A stretch of DNA of 64,000 bases from Glaciecola sp. 33A (GTDB lineage: Bacteria; Pseudomonadota; Gammaproteobacteria; Enterobacterales; Alteromonadaceae): the NCBI RefSeq assembly GCF_002836745.1, contig NZ_PJAR01000042.1, positions 124,001 to 188,000 on the forward strand, given 5' to 3'. Position numbers and translations under genes: made by a program. The notes beneath the pieces are model-generated. The model was not told the origin of the DNA. It ran no database searches and saw only the letters and a list, made by a program, of their open reading frames with translations. Shown piece after piece: positions 27,156-36,199 of this stretch (position 1 is its first letter; each line of letters opens with the position of its first letter).

Positions 27156-30100
27156 ATGAACATCAAAGCTCTTTCAACATCATTGCTGTTAAAAATATCG
27201 CTTTTAACAATCTTCCTTTGTGCTTTCAATATCAATGTATCTGCGGATGTATTTATTTCTGAATATGTAGAAGGCTCAAGCAACAATAAATCAATAGAAA
27301 TCTATAATAATAGCGCAAACCCTGTCGATCTTAGCCAGTATAAACTGGCGTTCTACTTCAACGGCAATCAAACAAAAGGCAACACGATCCAGCTGGCCGG
27401 GTCGCTGCCCGCTTTTTCTGCCTATGTTGTGGTTGATCAAAAGAGTAACGATGCTTTGAAAATGAAAGCCTCACTGTTGGCTTCGGGTAGCTTCTTTAAT
27501 GGCAACGATTTTGTTCAGTTAATTAAACTCGATCCGCCTGAAACCGACATTGTTATAGATACTATTGGTACGTATAACCTAGATCCAGGTAGCGAATATA
27601 AAGTGACTGCTGACGGAGTCGTTTATTCGACAAAAGACAAAACATTGGTGCGCCGCCAAAATATAGTAATGGGTGATTCTGATGGTAGTAATGAATTCGA
27701 TCCGAGTGCAGAGTGGGATGTATTTGCAACCGACGACTTTTCTAATCTAGGTACACATATAACCATTGATACTCCGGCCGATGGAGATTCTGAGGGGAAT
27801 GCGGATGGCGGGCTTGTTAATGTTTCGAATGGTGATTTAAGTAACGTTTGTTCTAATTGTGCTGACCTCCCACAGTTTAAGGACCCTGCCGCTTTTGATG
27901 CTTCGGTTTATTACACTGAAGTAAATCAACTGGTATCAAGTAATGCTGAGCCAAGCCAAATTAAGGCAAAATTGAGTGACGTCATTTCAACCGATATTAC
28001 TCGCTTAAGTTACAGTCAAGTCTGGACTGCGATGACAGCAACTGACCAAGATCCAGACAACTCGGATAACATTATATTACTGTATTCTGGACGCACTATT
28101 TCGAAAATATCAAATGGCAGTGGGACTGCTAGTGCAAATGGCGATAATTGGAATCGTGAGCATACTTGGCCTAAAAGCCGAGGATTTAGTAACGCTGATG
28201 ACGAACCTTACACTGACATTCATCATTTACGCCCAACAGACATATCAATTAATTCAGCGCGCGGGAATCTGAGTTATGATGAAAGTGATCGTGCCTTATT
28301 TGATGGCGAAATTACCACTGAAAGTGATGCAGAATTAAGAGCATCAATTCTGTCTCAAACTGCTCAAAACTTCAAAGACAACGACTCGTTCGAACCTCGT
28401 GCAGAAGTGAAGGGTGATGTGGCTCGCATGATGTTATACATGGATACAAGATACGAAGCTGCTGGCACCTATACCGACTTAGTGTTGACCAATAACTTAG
28501 CAGACAATGGCGGTACTCTTGGGAAACTCTGTACTCTCTTGCAGTGGAACATGGCCGATCCAGTCAGCGATTTTGAGACCAATAGAAACGATGCGGCCTA
28601 TCAATATCAGGGTAACCGTAATCCCTTTATCGACAATCCTCAGTGGGTTGAATTGTTATATCCAATTGAATCTTGTGATGCTGCTACTGGTGTTGATTCA
28701 GACGGCGGTGATGGTGGCGTTTCAGATGGCGGTTCTAGCCAAGATTCAGGTGGAAATTCAACAGGTGGAACTAGCCATAGTCCATTAATTATTACCGCAA
28801 TTTTTGACGGTCCATTGAGGGGGGGCACTCCTAAAGGTATTGAGGTTTTCGTTGCTCAGGACATTAGCAATTTAACGACTTGCAGCATTCGCGGCACAAA
28901 CAATGGCGGGACTCCCTCGGGTATTGGATTTGCTATTGAAAAGTCAATGGGTGCTAATTCAGCGATAAAAGGTGAATTTTTATACTTCTCATCTGAAGAA
29001 CCTGGATTCACCGCTTTCTTCGGTTTTGCCCCCGACGCCACTACAGGGCAATTAAGCATTAATGGTGACGATGTTGTTCAGTTACTTTGCGATGGCAATG
29101 TTATCGATACATATGGTGTTGAGGGCGTAGACGGTTCTGGCGAAGTCTGGGAATATTCAGACGGCTGGGCCTATAGAAGAGCAGATACGCTTGCTAGTGC
29201 AGAGTTTACCGCCAGCAATTGGTTGATTAGCGGTAAAGACGCATTGGACGGTGAGTCACTAAATACGCCTACCTTGATACCTGTTGGCACGTATTCATTG
29301 CTCCAAGGTGGATTGATTATTTCTGAATATGTTGAGGGAAGCAGTTTTAATAAAGCGATTGAGATTGCCAACTTAACGGGCGGTGAAGTTGATCTATCTA
29401 ACTACACTATTCAACTTTATTCGAATGGTGCTGAGTCTATTACAAAACAACAAACACTGAGCGGTATATTAGCAGCCAACTCTGTATTTGTTATTGCTAA
29501 CCCTGCAGCCAGTGCTCAAATACAGGCGTTAGCTGATCTTAATTCTTCAATCATTGACTTTAATGGTGATGATGTTTTTGTTCTTGCAGATGCTCAAGGT
29601 AGTGTAGATGTGATCGGTCAAATTGGAGTTAAAACAGAGTGGGGGACTGGCGATGCAAGTACATCTAACAATACCATTAGAAGAAAGTTAACCGTGACTC
29701 AAGGTGACAATGATGGTTCAGATGCATTCGATCCTTCAATTGAGTGGGATGGCTTCGAGATCAATAATATTGAAGACTTGGGTTCATACGCTGGTTTTAA
29801 TAATGGCGGTGGAGACAGCGGCGGCGGAACAGGTGGTCCAAGCGATGATGAGCTATTAGGTTTTTGTTTTGAAAACGCGACTAAAATCCATACGGTGCAG
29901 GGGGATTTAGAAACGTCTCCACTGATTGGCGAAAAGATCGTTGTTGAGGGCGTTGTTACTTTAGTTGCGCCGACGTTAGGTGGATTCTTCATGCAAGAGG
30001 AAGATGCTGATCGCGATGCTAATTCAGCAACTTCTGAAGGTGTTTTTGTTGCCGTTTCTGTTTCTGCTGATGGTTTGGATATCTTCGAAGGTGACGTAAT

Positions 30101-31793
30101 GCGTGTTTTAGGCACTGTTGCTGAAACTTTTGGCCGTACTCAAATAGAAGCAGCGCTAATCTCTACTTCATGCACGACTGATAAAGTGAGTGAAGTTGAA
30201 CTTGCACTACCACTAGCTGCTGAATTTGACTTAGAGTCAATTGAAAATATGCTTGTTGGCAACACTGACACTTGGTTTGTAACTGACCTCGCTAGTTATG
30301 TTCGCTTTGGTGAATTGGTTGTATCGGCCGAGGTTTTATTTACACCTACGCATTTATTTGCTGCTGGTAGCGCAGAGGCTATAGCGTTAGTCGATAAAAA
30401 CAGTCGCAACAAGATCATTGTTGATGATTTGACGAATGGTACACCTGAATCGTTAGATTTGCCTATTGGCGGGTTTGATGCAACTAACCCTATTCGTATT
30501 GGCGATTCATTAACGTCAGTAACCGGAGTTATCGATTATGACTTTGGTAATTATCGAATTCGTCCAGTCATTACGCCTATATTGGAGCAAACAAACTTCA
30601 GAACCGACGCACCAGAATTAAAAGAAGGTAATCTTAAAGTTGCCAGCTTCAACGTATTGAACTTATTCAATGGTGACGGACTTGGTAATAATATCGCGTC
30701 AGGTCGTGGAGCTAAAACACAGCAAGAGTATGCATTACAGTTACTTAAGATTACGAATGCAATTATTGCAATAGACGCTGATGTAATTGGCTTGATGGAA
30801 ATTGAGAATGATGGTTACAATGAATTGAGTTCTATTGCTCAGTTGGTCGACTCTCTCAATACAAATTTAGGTGCTGAAGTTTATCGCTTCATCGATGCTG
30901 TTGAGCCGCAAGGAACAGATGCTATTTCGGTTGGTATTTTGTATAAACCTGAGACGGTAACGCCGGATGGTGGGCTTAAAGTGCTTAATTCTGATAACTC
31001 GATTAAAGACGAGAATAACGCGCCATTGTTTGATACATCCTTGAACCGCCCATCGTTCGCTCAGGTATTCATATTGAATGAATCGGACAAGCCGTTTGTT
31101 ATTAATGTTAATCACTTAAAGTCAAAAGGTAGTAGTAACCGTTGTATTCAGCCGGCTGATAACGACGGCTTACAAGGGAATTGTAATATAACCCGAACTC
31201 GCGCGGCTCAGGCTCTGAATATTTGGCTGAATGAGGAATTCATTGATTTGCCAGTAATGATTATTGGCGATTTGAATGCTTACGCTAAAGAAGACCCCAT
31301 TCAAACCTTATTGAGTGCGGGTTTTAAAGATGTAGCGAGAGAGTTGGAAGGACCTTTTTCTTATAGTTACAGATTTGATGGCCAGGTAGGTTCTTTGGAT
31401 TATGCATTGGCAAATGAGAAGGCGTTTGCAGCGATTGTTGACGTAACTGAGTGGCATATTAATGCGGATGAATACGCAGGATTTGACTATAGTTCAACAC
31501 TTCCTCGTTCCTCTACGATCAAGCCTAATGAGTTCTTGAGTGAATCGGTCTATCGCGCATCAGACCACGACCCCGTGATTGTGAGTTTACTGTTAGAAGC
31601 TGATGAGTCTGCTTTTGGTGACTTGAATGCAGATGGTGCGATCAACTTTAAGGATTATATTATCATTATTCGTGCATATGGCTCGTCTGAAGGAAGCCGA
31701 CGGTTTAATCCCGCCGCGGATATCGACAATAGTGGTAGAGTTAATTTCAGAGATATCGTTATCTGGTACTTTGCGTATCTTTACAGCAGATGA
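27156..31793 (+). CDS. Giant secreted dual nuclease: lamin-tail, EndA-like, ExeM/NucH-like and dockerin-like domains
   Basis: A 1545-residue exported protein with a signal peptide (about 1-30). Order seen: a lamin-tail domain (ISEYVEGSSNNKSIEI, 31-200); an endonuclease I (EndA) domain (about 240-505) with the betabeta-alpha-metal motif NWNREHTWPKS near 330; a Gly/Ser/Asp linker; a second lamin-tail-like segment (about 545-700); a third (ISEYVEGSSFNKAIEI, from about 719); an OB-fold segment (about 905-1010). An endonuclease/exonuclease/phosphatase domain follows (about 1159-1485) with VASFNVLNLF, GLMEIENDG, NHLKSKG, IGDLNAY and SDHDPVIV. The end (about 1488-1545) has two dockerin-like calcium loops, DLNADGAINFKD and DIDNSGRVNFRD. 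It probably degrades extracellular DNA for phosphate and nucleosides. Two unrelated nuclease domains in one chain is unusual. Confidence 0.92.
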   Translation: MNIKALSTSLLLKISLLTIFLCAFNINVSADVFISEYVEGSSNNKSIEIYNNSANPVDLSQYKLAFYFNGNQTKGNTIQLAGSLPAFSAYVVVDQKSNDALKMKASLLASGSFFNGNDFVQLIKLDPPETDIVIDTIGTYNLDPGSEYKVTADGVVYSTKDKTLVRRQNIVMGDSDGSNEFDPSAEWDVFATDDFSNLGTHITIDTPADGDSEGNADGGLVNVSNGDLSNVCSNCADLPQFKDPAAFDASVYYTEVNQLVSSNAEPSQIKAKLSDVISTDITRLSYSQVWTAMTATDQDPDNSDNIILLYSGRTISKISNGSGTASANGDNWNREHTWPKSRGFSNADDEPYTDIHHLRPTDISINSARGNLSYDESDRALFDGEITTESDAELRASILSQTAQNFKDNDSFEPRAEVKGDVARMMLYMDTRYEAAGTYTDLVLTNNLADNGGTLGKLCTLLQWNMADPVSDFETNRNDAAYQYQGNRNPFIDNPQWVELLYPIESCDAATGVDSDGGDGGVSDGGSSQDSGGNSTGGTSHSPLIITAIFDGPLRGGTPKGIEVFVAQDISNLTTCSIRGTNNGGTPSGIGFAIEKSMGANSAIKGEFLYFSSEEPGFTAFFGFAPDATTGQLSINGDDVVQLLCDGNVIDTYGVEGVDGSGEVWEYSDGWAYRRADTLASAEFTASNWLISGKDALDGESLNTPTLIPVGTYSLLQGGLIISEYVEGSSFNKAIEIANLTGGEVDLSNYTIQLYSNGAESITKQQTLSGILAANSVFVIANPAASAQIQALADLNSSIIDFNGDDVFVLADAQGSVDVIGQIGVKTEWGTGDASTSNNTIRRKLTVTQGDNDGSDAFDPSIEWDGFEINNIEDLGSYAGFNNGGGDSGGGTGGPSDDELLGFCFENATKIHTVQGDLETSPLIGEKIVVEGVVTLVAPTLGGFFMQEEDADRDANSATSEGVFVAVSVSADGLDIFEGDVMRVLGTVAETFGRTQIEAALISTSCTTDKVSEVELALPLAAEFDLESIENMLVGNTDTWFVTDLASYVRFGELVVSAEVLFTPTHLFAAGSAEAIALVDKNSRNKIIVDDLTNGTPESLDLPIGGFDATNPIRIGDSLTSVTGVIDYDFGNYRIRPVITPILEQTNFRTDAPELKEGNLKVASFNVLNLFNGDGLGNNIASGRGAKTQQEYALQLLKITNAIIAIDADVIGLMEIENDGYNELSSIAQLVDSLNTNLGAEVYRFIDAVEPQGTDAISVGILYKPETVTPDGGLKVLNSDNSIKDENNAPLFDTSLNRPSFAQVFILNESDKPFVINVNHLKSKGSSNRCIQPADNDGLQGNCNITRTRAAQALNIWLNEEFIDLPVMIIGDLNAYAKEDPIQTLLSAGFKDVARELEGPFSYSYRFDGQVGSLDYALANEKAFAAIVDVTEWHINADEYAGFDYSSTLPRSSTIKPNEFLSESVYRASDHDPVIVSLLLEADESAFGDLNADGAINFKDYIIIIRAYGSSEGSRRFNPAADIDNSGRVNFRDIVIWYFAYLYSR

Positions 31794-31812
31794 TTATTTA
31801 AATAATCTCATT

Positions 31813-31840
31813 AAAAGCCAGCTCCAGTAACTGGCTTTTT
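31813..31840 (+). terminator. Rho-independent terminator of the nuclease gene
   Basis: The stem AAAAGCCAG / CTGGCTTTTT with a short loop begins about 20 bp after the stop of the nuclease gene and ends in a T-run. Confidence 0.85.
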
Positions 31841-31966
31841 GCTAGAAAGGATGCTAGAAAGGACACACCTGTTTTAAAATTTCAGCTTGAACTATCGGTC
31901 TTATCGCTCGAACTAGGACACACCTATTTGGTTTAAAATAGTTAAACAGGTGTGTCCTTATAAAGC
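31840..31966. repeat. Three AGGTGTGTC cores, with 12-bp tandem tail and a hairpin pair
   Basis: The unit TGCTAGAAAGGA occurs twice exactly (31840-31851 and 31852-31863) and runs into the core GACACACCT (31862-31870). A second GACACACCT (31917-31925) faces AGGTGTGTC (31948-31956) with a 22-nt loop. GCTTGAACTA and GCTCGAACTA, 21 bp apart, precede the second core. No ORF lies in 31794-32081. Confidence 0.75.
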
Positions 31967-32081
31967 GCTTTAAGGGTCTATTTTGCATCTGGATCTATAA
32001 AAATAACTCAAGAGTTGGACTTAAGAGCGAAGAGCCTTTACATTAACTATTACGATTTAGATTAAGCTTGCTAACTTATTT

Positions 32082-32549
32082 ATGACGCCAGCAGTCCTTT
32101 TTTTAGAAAAGCAAAAAATACCTTTTAAATTACTCAAATATTCGCATGACGATAATACTCAGAATTTTGCAAATGAAGCATCTGAAAAGTTAGGTTTATC
32201 GCCTGAAACAGTATTTAAAACCCTCGTTGTTGCAGTCGATACCAACAATTTTATTGTTGCAATAGTGCCTTCCGATAAACAACTTAGTATGAAAAAATTG
32301 GCAAAAGCAGTGTCTGGTAAAAGAGCAACTATGGCACAAGCTAAAAAAGTACAACGTATGTCTGGATATGTACTCGGCGGAGTAAGCCCGTTTGGGCAAA
32401 AGAAGCGCTTAACCACACTACTGGATATTAATGCGAGTAACTTTGATATAATTTATGTAAGCGGCGGCAGAAGAGGCTTAGAAATAGCAATCTCTCCGAA
32501 TTCTATTGAGCTGTTTTTAAATGCTGCGGTGGCGGATATCTCGGTATAA
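32082..32549 (+). CDS. ybaK: Cys-tRNA(Pro) deacylase YbaK
   Basis: A 155-residue INS-family trans-editing enzyme that hydrolyses Cys mischarged on tRNA-Pro. MTPAVLFLEKQKI at the N-terminus, KTLVVAVD with the catalytic Lys, GYVLGGVSPFGQKKRL and YVSGGRRGLEI match E. coli YbaK closely as remembered. It precedes a GNAT gene by 28 bp. Confidence 0.95.
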   Translation: MTPAVLFLEKQKIPFKLLKYSHDDNTQNFANEASEKLGLSPETVFKTLVVAVDTNNFIVAIVPSDKQLSMKKLAKAVSGKRATMAQAKKVQRMSGYVLGGVSPFGQKKRLTTLLDINASNFDIIYVSGGRRGLEIAISPNSIELFLNAAVADISV

Positions 32550-32577
32550 CCACAATCTTTACAAATATAGGTACTCA

Positions 32578-33060
32578 ATGAGCATCAAAATCGAACTTGT
32601 CGATTATGACAACGAAAATCAAACAAATGAATTGTTACACCTTTTAAATGAGTACGCGAAAGATCCAATGGGCGGTGGAAGCGAATTGGCTAATTTCTCA
32701 AAAACAAACCTGATTGAAGAATTAAAGAAGCGTTCGTTTATTTTTTCTATTATTTGCTATGTAGATGGAAAACCGGCGGGATTCTCAAATTGTATAGAAG
32801 GATTTTCTACATTTAAGTGTAAACCTCTTATAAACATTCATGATTTTGCAGTAAATCCAGAGTTTAGAGGATTACAGCTTAGTCAGCGATTAATGAATAA
32901 AATTGAAGAAGTGGCTATATCTAAGGGGTGCTGCAAAATCACGCTTGAAGTTTTAGAAGGAAATCAAGTTGCTCAGAATGCCTACATAAAAGCAGGTTTC
33001 AAAGGTTATGAATTGGATCCTGAAATGGGTAAAGCGGTGTTTTGGGAAAAATCGCTGTAA
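32578..33060 (+). CDS. GNAT family N-acetyltransferase
   Basis: A 160-residue acetyl-CoA-dependent transferase from the ATG at 32578. The frame continues upstream to 32521, but that part overlaps ybaK. The core IHDFAVNPEFRGLQLSQRLM is GNAT motif A, with an RGxxL-like acetyl-CoA loop, and GNQVAQNAYIKAGFKGY is motif B. The acceptor substrate is unknown. Confidence 0.88.
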   Translation: MSIKIELVDYDNENQTNELLHLLNEYAKDPMGGGSELANFSKTNLIEELKKRSFIFSIICYVDGKPAGFSNCIEGFSTFKCKPLINIHDFAVNPEFRGLQLSQRLMNKIEEVAISKGCCKITLEVLEGNQVAQNAYIKAGFKGYELDPEMGKAVFWEKSL

Positions 33061-33086
33061 TCTTGATTTTTCTGTGGTTGAAACAA

Positions 33087-34025
33087 TCAGTCGACATGAC
33101 TATATCTGTAAATCACGTACTTTTGATATAACTCTCCTGGTCTAAGGATATATTGCTCTAACGCTTGGTGATTAATGGCATCGGGATAACCTTGGGCTTC
33201 TAGGCACAAAGCCGACTGTGCTGTTGGTAAAAAATTACCAGAATAGAATTGAATACCGACTTGATCTGATTCTACTTCTAAGCTTATTTTGTTCTTTCTT
33301 GATATTAGTGTCGCTATTTTTGTGTTTTTCGCTTGGTAACAATGGTCAAATGTATCTTTCGTTAACCTATCAGCCAAAACAGTACTTTCATTAAAATCAA
33401 ACCGAGTATTAAGTACAGTGTCAAAATACCCTAATGGAATGCTTTCGGCGTCCATAGGTAAATATGCATCAGCTTGAATTCGTAATTCTAGATTATAAAT
33501 GTTTTTCTCGCCCATATTAAAGTAGGCATGATTGCAGAAATTAATTGGAGTGGGTTTAGAAGATGTGGCTGAAAAATCAAGCCTAAGTTCGTTGTTTTCG
33601 TTAAGGGTAAATAACACCTGAGCTTCGACTGCGCCCGGATATCCTTGATCTCCATCTTTTGAATGAAGTTCAAAGGCTAATGAATTGCCGCGAGCATTAG
33701 TACCTTTTGTATGCCAAACTCTTTTGGAGAAACCAACCTCACCTCCATGTAAATTGTTTACGCCGTCATTGCTTGAAATAGTAAATTCGACACCATCGAG
33801 GCAAAATTGGCTGTTTGAAATTCGATTACAGGTTCTCCCCACAGACGCACCCATGTAAAATTCATCGCTGATAATATCTTCATCATTGCTGTGATTCAAC
33901 GTTGTTTCTAAAAGCTTTCCATCTTTATCTGGAACCTTTATAGACAATATTCGAGCACCAAAGTCACATAATTCAACTTGCATTCCTTTGTGATTTATCA
34001 GTGTGAATCTCTTCAGCCTCGGCAT
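33087..34025 (-). CDS. galM: Aldose 1-epimerase (galactose mutarotase)
   Basis: A 312-residue mutarotase that interconverts alpha and beta anomers of aldoses. GRTCNRI and NNLHGG give the first substrate-binding residues, NFCNHAYFNMG the catalytic His, and LCLEAQGYPDAINH the catalytic Glu. No other galactose genes are adjacent, so the gene is isolated. Downstream, 26 bp separate its end from the end of the convergent GNAT gene. Confidence 0.92.
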   Translation of the reverse strand: MPRLKRFTLINHKGMQVELCDFGARILSIKVPDKDGKLLETTLNHSNDEDIISDEFYMGASVGRTCNRISNSQFCLDGVEFTISSNDGVNNLHGGEVGFSKRVWHTKGTNARGNSLAFELHSKDGDQGYPGAVEAQVLFTLNENNELRLDFSATSSKPTPINFCNHAYFNMGEKNIYNLELRIQADAYLPMDAESIPLGYFDTVLNTRFDFNESTVLADRLTKDTFDHCYQAKNTKIATLISRKNKISLEVESDQVGIQFYSGNFLPTAQSALCLEAQGYPDAINHQALEQYILRPGELYQKYVIYRYSHVD

Positions 34026-34159
34026 GTATTACCCTTATTTTTCAATTTTTACGATTGTCATGCTTGTATATTAGCTGATAAATAGGATTTATTAAATATT
34101 GTATTTTTGCTTTTCATTAATGTTTGTCTAAAAAATCAATATATCGCTGAGATGTTGCG

Positions 34160-34245
34160 TTTCAACTCGAACGCAAATAGGTGTGTCCTTATTTATTTTC
34201 CTTATTTATTTCAACTCGAACGCAAATAGGTGTGTCCTTATTTAT
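34160..34245 (+). repeat. 37-bp direct repeat, each copy holding an AGGTGTGTC core
   Basis: Copies at 34160-34196 and 34209-34245 are identical over 37 bp, starting TTTCAACTCGAACGC and ending CCTTATTTAT. Within the first, after AGGTGTGT, CCTTATTTATTTT (34187-34199) is followed by CCTTATTTATTT (34200-34211), so the 49-bp duplication is nested with a 12-13 bp one. It lies just downstream of the minus-strand lrp-type gene. Confidence 0.85.
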
Positions 34246-34251
34246 CTTGTA

Positions 34252-34728
34252 TTAAATACGAGGGAAAATGCCTGTCTTTTTGACCGTACCATAGGCGAAG
34301 CTAGTATCGATAGACGCAATACTGCCAATAGGATGTAATACTTTTCGCACAAATATTTCATAAGCATGCAGGTCGGCAACAACGATTTTCAATAGATAGT
34401 CCGATACTCCGGTCATGACATAACACTCCAGAACTTGCTCAGCAAACTCAATATGTTGTTCAAAATTGGATACAACGTCAGCGGAGTGTTTATCTAACTC
34501 CACACGGGCAAACACCGTAATTGGCAGTCCATATGCTTGCGCATCAACTTCAACGCCATAACCTTTAATAATACCTTGATTTTCTAAGTTTCGAAGTCGA
34601 CGTAAACAAGGTGACGGGCTTAAATTAACTTTAGCTGCCAGCTCTTGATTACTCATTCGTCCATCGGCCTGCAATTCTCGTATAATTTCGCGATCTTTGC
34701 TGTCCATACTCATATTTACATCACTCAT
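34252..34728 (-). CDS. Lrp/AsnC family transcriptional regulator
   Basis: A 158-residue regulator. The N-terminal winged helix-turn-helix (about 10-60) reads DREIIRELQADGRMSNQELAAKV and SPSPCLRRLRNLENQGIIKGY; the C-terminal RAM ligand-binding domain covers about 75-150 (VARVELDKH, VMTGVSDYLLKIVVADL). It diverges from methionine gamma-lyase with 155 bp between, the arrangement seen for MdeR and mdeA in Pseudomonas. It probably activates that gene in response to methionine or related amino acids. Confidence 0.93.
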   Translation of the reverse strand: MSDVNMSMDSKDREIIRELQADGRMSNQELAAKVNLSPSPCLRRLRNLENQGIIKGYGVEVDAQAYGLPITVFARVELDKHSADVVSNFEQHIEFAEQVLECYVMTGVSDYLLKIVVADLHAYEIFVRKVLHPIGSIASIDTSFAYGTVKKTGIFPRI

Positions 34729-34883
34729 TTTGGCATTTTCTGCTAATTTACCCTGAATATAGAGCTAAAATAACATGAAATAGCCTTTCACTGAAGCATA
34801 TAATTACAGGACATTCCAGTGTCAAATCCTAGCAAAAGTAGGCTACAAACATTGTTGAAGACTCAGCTTATCTCGGAGGTTTT

Positions 34884-36152
34884 ATGCAAGGTAACAATAA
34901 AAATTTTTCAACGTTAGCTATTCATCATGGTTACGATGCCCAAGCTAATCAGGGAGCATTAACGCCACCGGTGCATCTTACTTCAACCTTTGCATTTGAA
35001 ACCGCAGAAGCGGGTGGTGAAATGTTTGCTGGAGAAAGAGATGGTCATTTTTATTCACGTATTTCTAATCCAACCTTAGACATCCTTGAAAAGCGGATTG
35101 CGATATTAGAAGGCACAGAAGCCGGCCTGGCTTTGGCTTCTGGCATTGGTGCTATTTCTTCAACAATGTGGACACTACTTTCCCCCGGTGATGAGATTAT
35201 TGTTGATAAAACACTCTACGGCTGCACATTCTCATTTTTGAATCACGGACTGGCTAAGTTTGGTATTAAAGTGACCCATGTCGATTTATCCAACCACGAA
35301 TTGTTAAATGACATTATTTCTGATAATACAAAAGTAGTTTATTTTGAGACGCCGGCTAACCCCAATATGCGTTTAGTCGATATCGAGGCGGTGTCAAAAA
35401 TTGCACATAATTACAATGCGACTGTTGTGGTTGATAATACGTACGCAACGCCTTATTTAACACAACCGATTAAATTAGGAGCAGATATTGTCGTACATTC
35501 TGCAACAAAATATTTGGGTGGCCATGGTGATCTGGTCGCCGGTTTAATTGCTGGACCTAAAGACATCGTCACTGAAATTCGCTTATACGGAATGAAAGAC
35601 ATGACGGGGGCTTGCATGGCGCCGTTCAATGCGATGTTAGTGATGCGCGGAATGAAAACCCTTGAACTGAGAATGGACAGACATTGTCAAAGTGCAATGC
35701 GAGTTGCAAAAATGTTAGAGGCGAATCCAGCCGTCGAAAAAGTCTGTTATCCTGGCTTAGCAAGTTTTGAGCAATTTGAGTTGGCAAAAAAGCAGATGAC
35801 TGACTTTGGTGGCATGATCACTTTTGAAGTTAAAGGTGGTGTTCAAGCTGGCATTAATATGATGAACAAGCTGCAAATGATACAACGAGCCGTTTCACTG
35901 GGAGATGCAGAAACACTGGTGCAACATCCGGCTAGCATGACACATTCAACTTATACACCTGAAGAACGCCTAGAACACGGCATTAGTGATGGTTTAATTC
36001 GCTTGTCGGTCGGTTTGGAAGGGGTTGAAGATATATTGGATGATTTACAACAGGCACTCAATTCAATTGTCAGTGAATTGCCTGCGCATAACGTTGATAC
36101 TTCTGCTAGTGAAAAATCCCAAAAAGCCCCTAAAAAGGTGACAATGAAGTAG
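34884..36152 (+). CDS. megL: L-methionine gamma-lyase
   Basis: A 422-residue PLP enzyme of the Cys/Met metabolism family. It cleaves methionine to methanethiol, 2-oxobutyrate and ammonia. The phosphate-binding YSR (58-60), the PLP Lys209 in SATKYLGGHGD, and Cys114 in KTLYGCTFSF are visible; that cysteine is characteristic of methionine gamma-lyases rather than cystathionine enzymes. AIHHGYD and the overall sequence resemble Pseudomonas MdeA as remembered. A 20-residue Ser/Lys-rich tail extends past the usual end. GGAGG precedes the ATG. Confidence 0.93.
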   Translation: MQGNNKNFSTLAIHHGYDAQANQGALTPPVHLTSTFAFETAEAGGEMFAGERDGHFYSRISNPTLDILEKRIAILEGTEAGLALASGIGAISSTMWTLLSPGDEIIVDKTLYGCTFSFLNHGLAKFGIKVTHVDLSNHELLNDIISDNTKVVYFETPANPNMRLVDIEAVSKIAHNYNATVVVDNTYATPYLTQPIKLGADIVVHSATKYLGGHGDLVAGLIAGPKDIVTEIRLYGMKDMTGACMAPFNAMLVMRGMKTLELRMDRHCQSAMRVAKMLEANPAVEKVCYPGLASFEQFELAKKQMTDFGGMITFEVKGGVQAGINMMNKLQMIQRAVSLGDAETLVQHPASMTHSTYTPEERLEHGISDGLIRLSVGLEGVEDILDDLQQALNSIVSELPAHNVDTSASEKSQKAPKKVTMK

Positions 36153-36199
36153 GCTAACATGAGATTTAATGGACAGTAATTTCCAACATCAAAAAAGTA

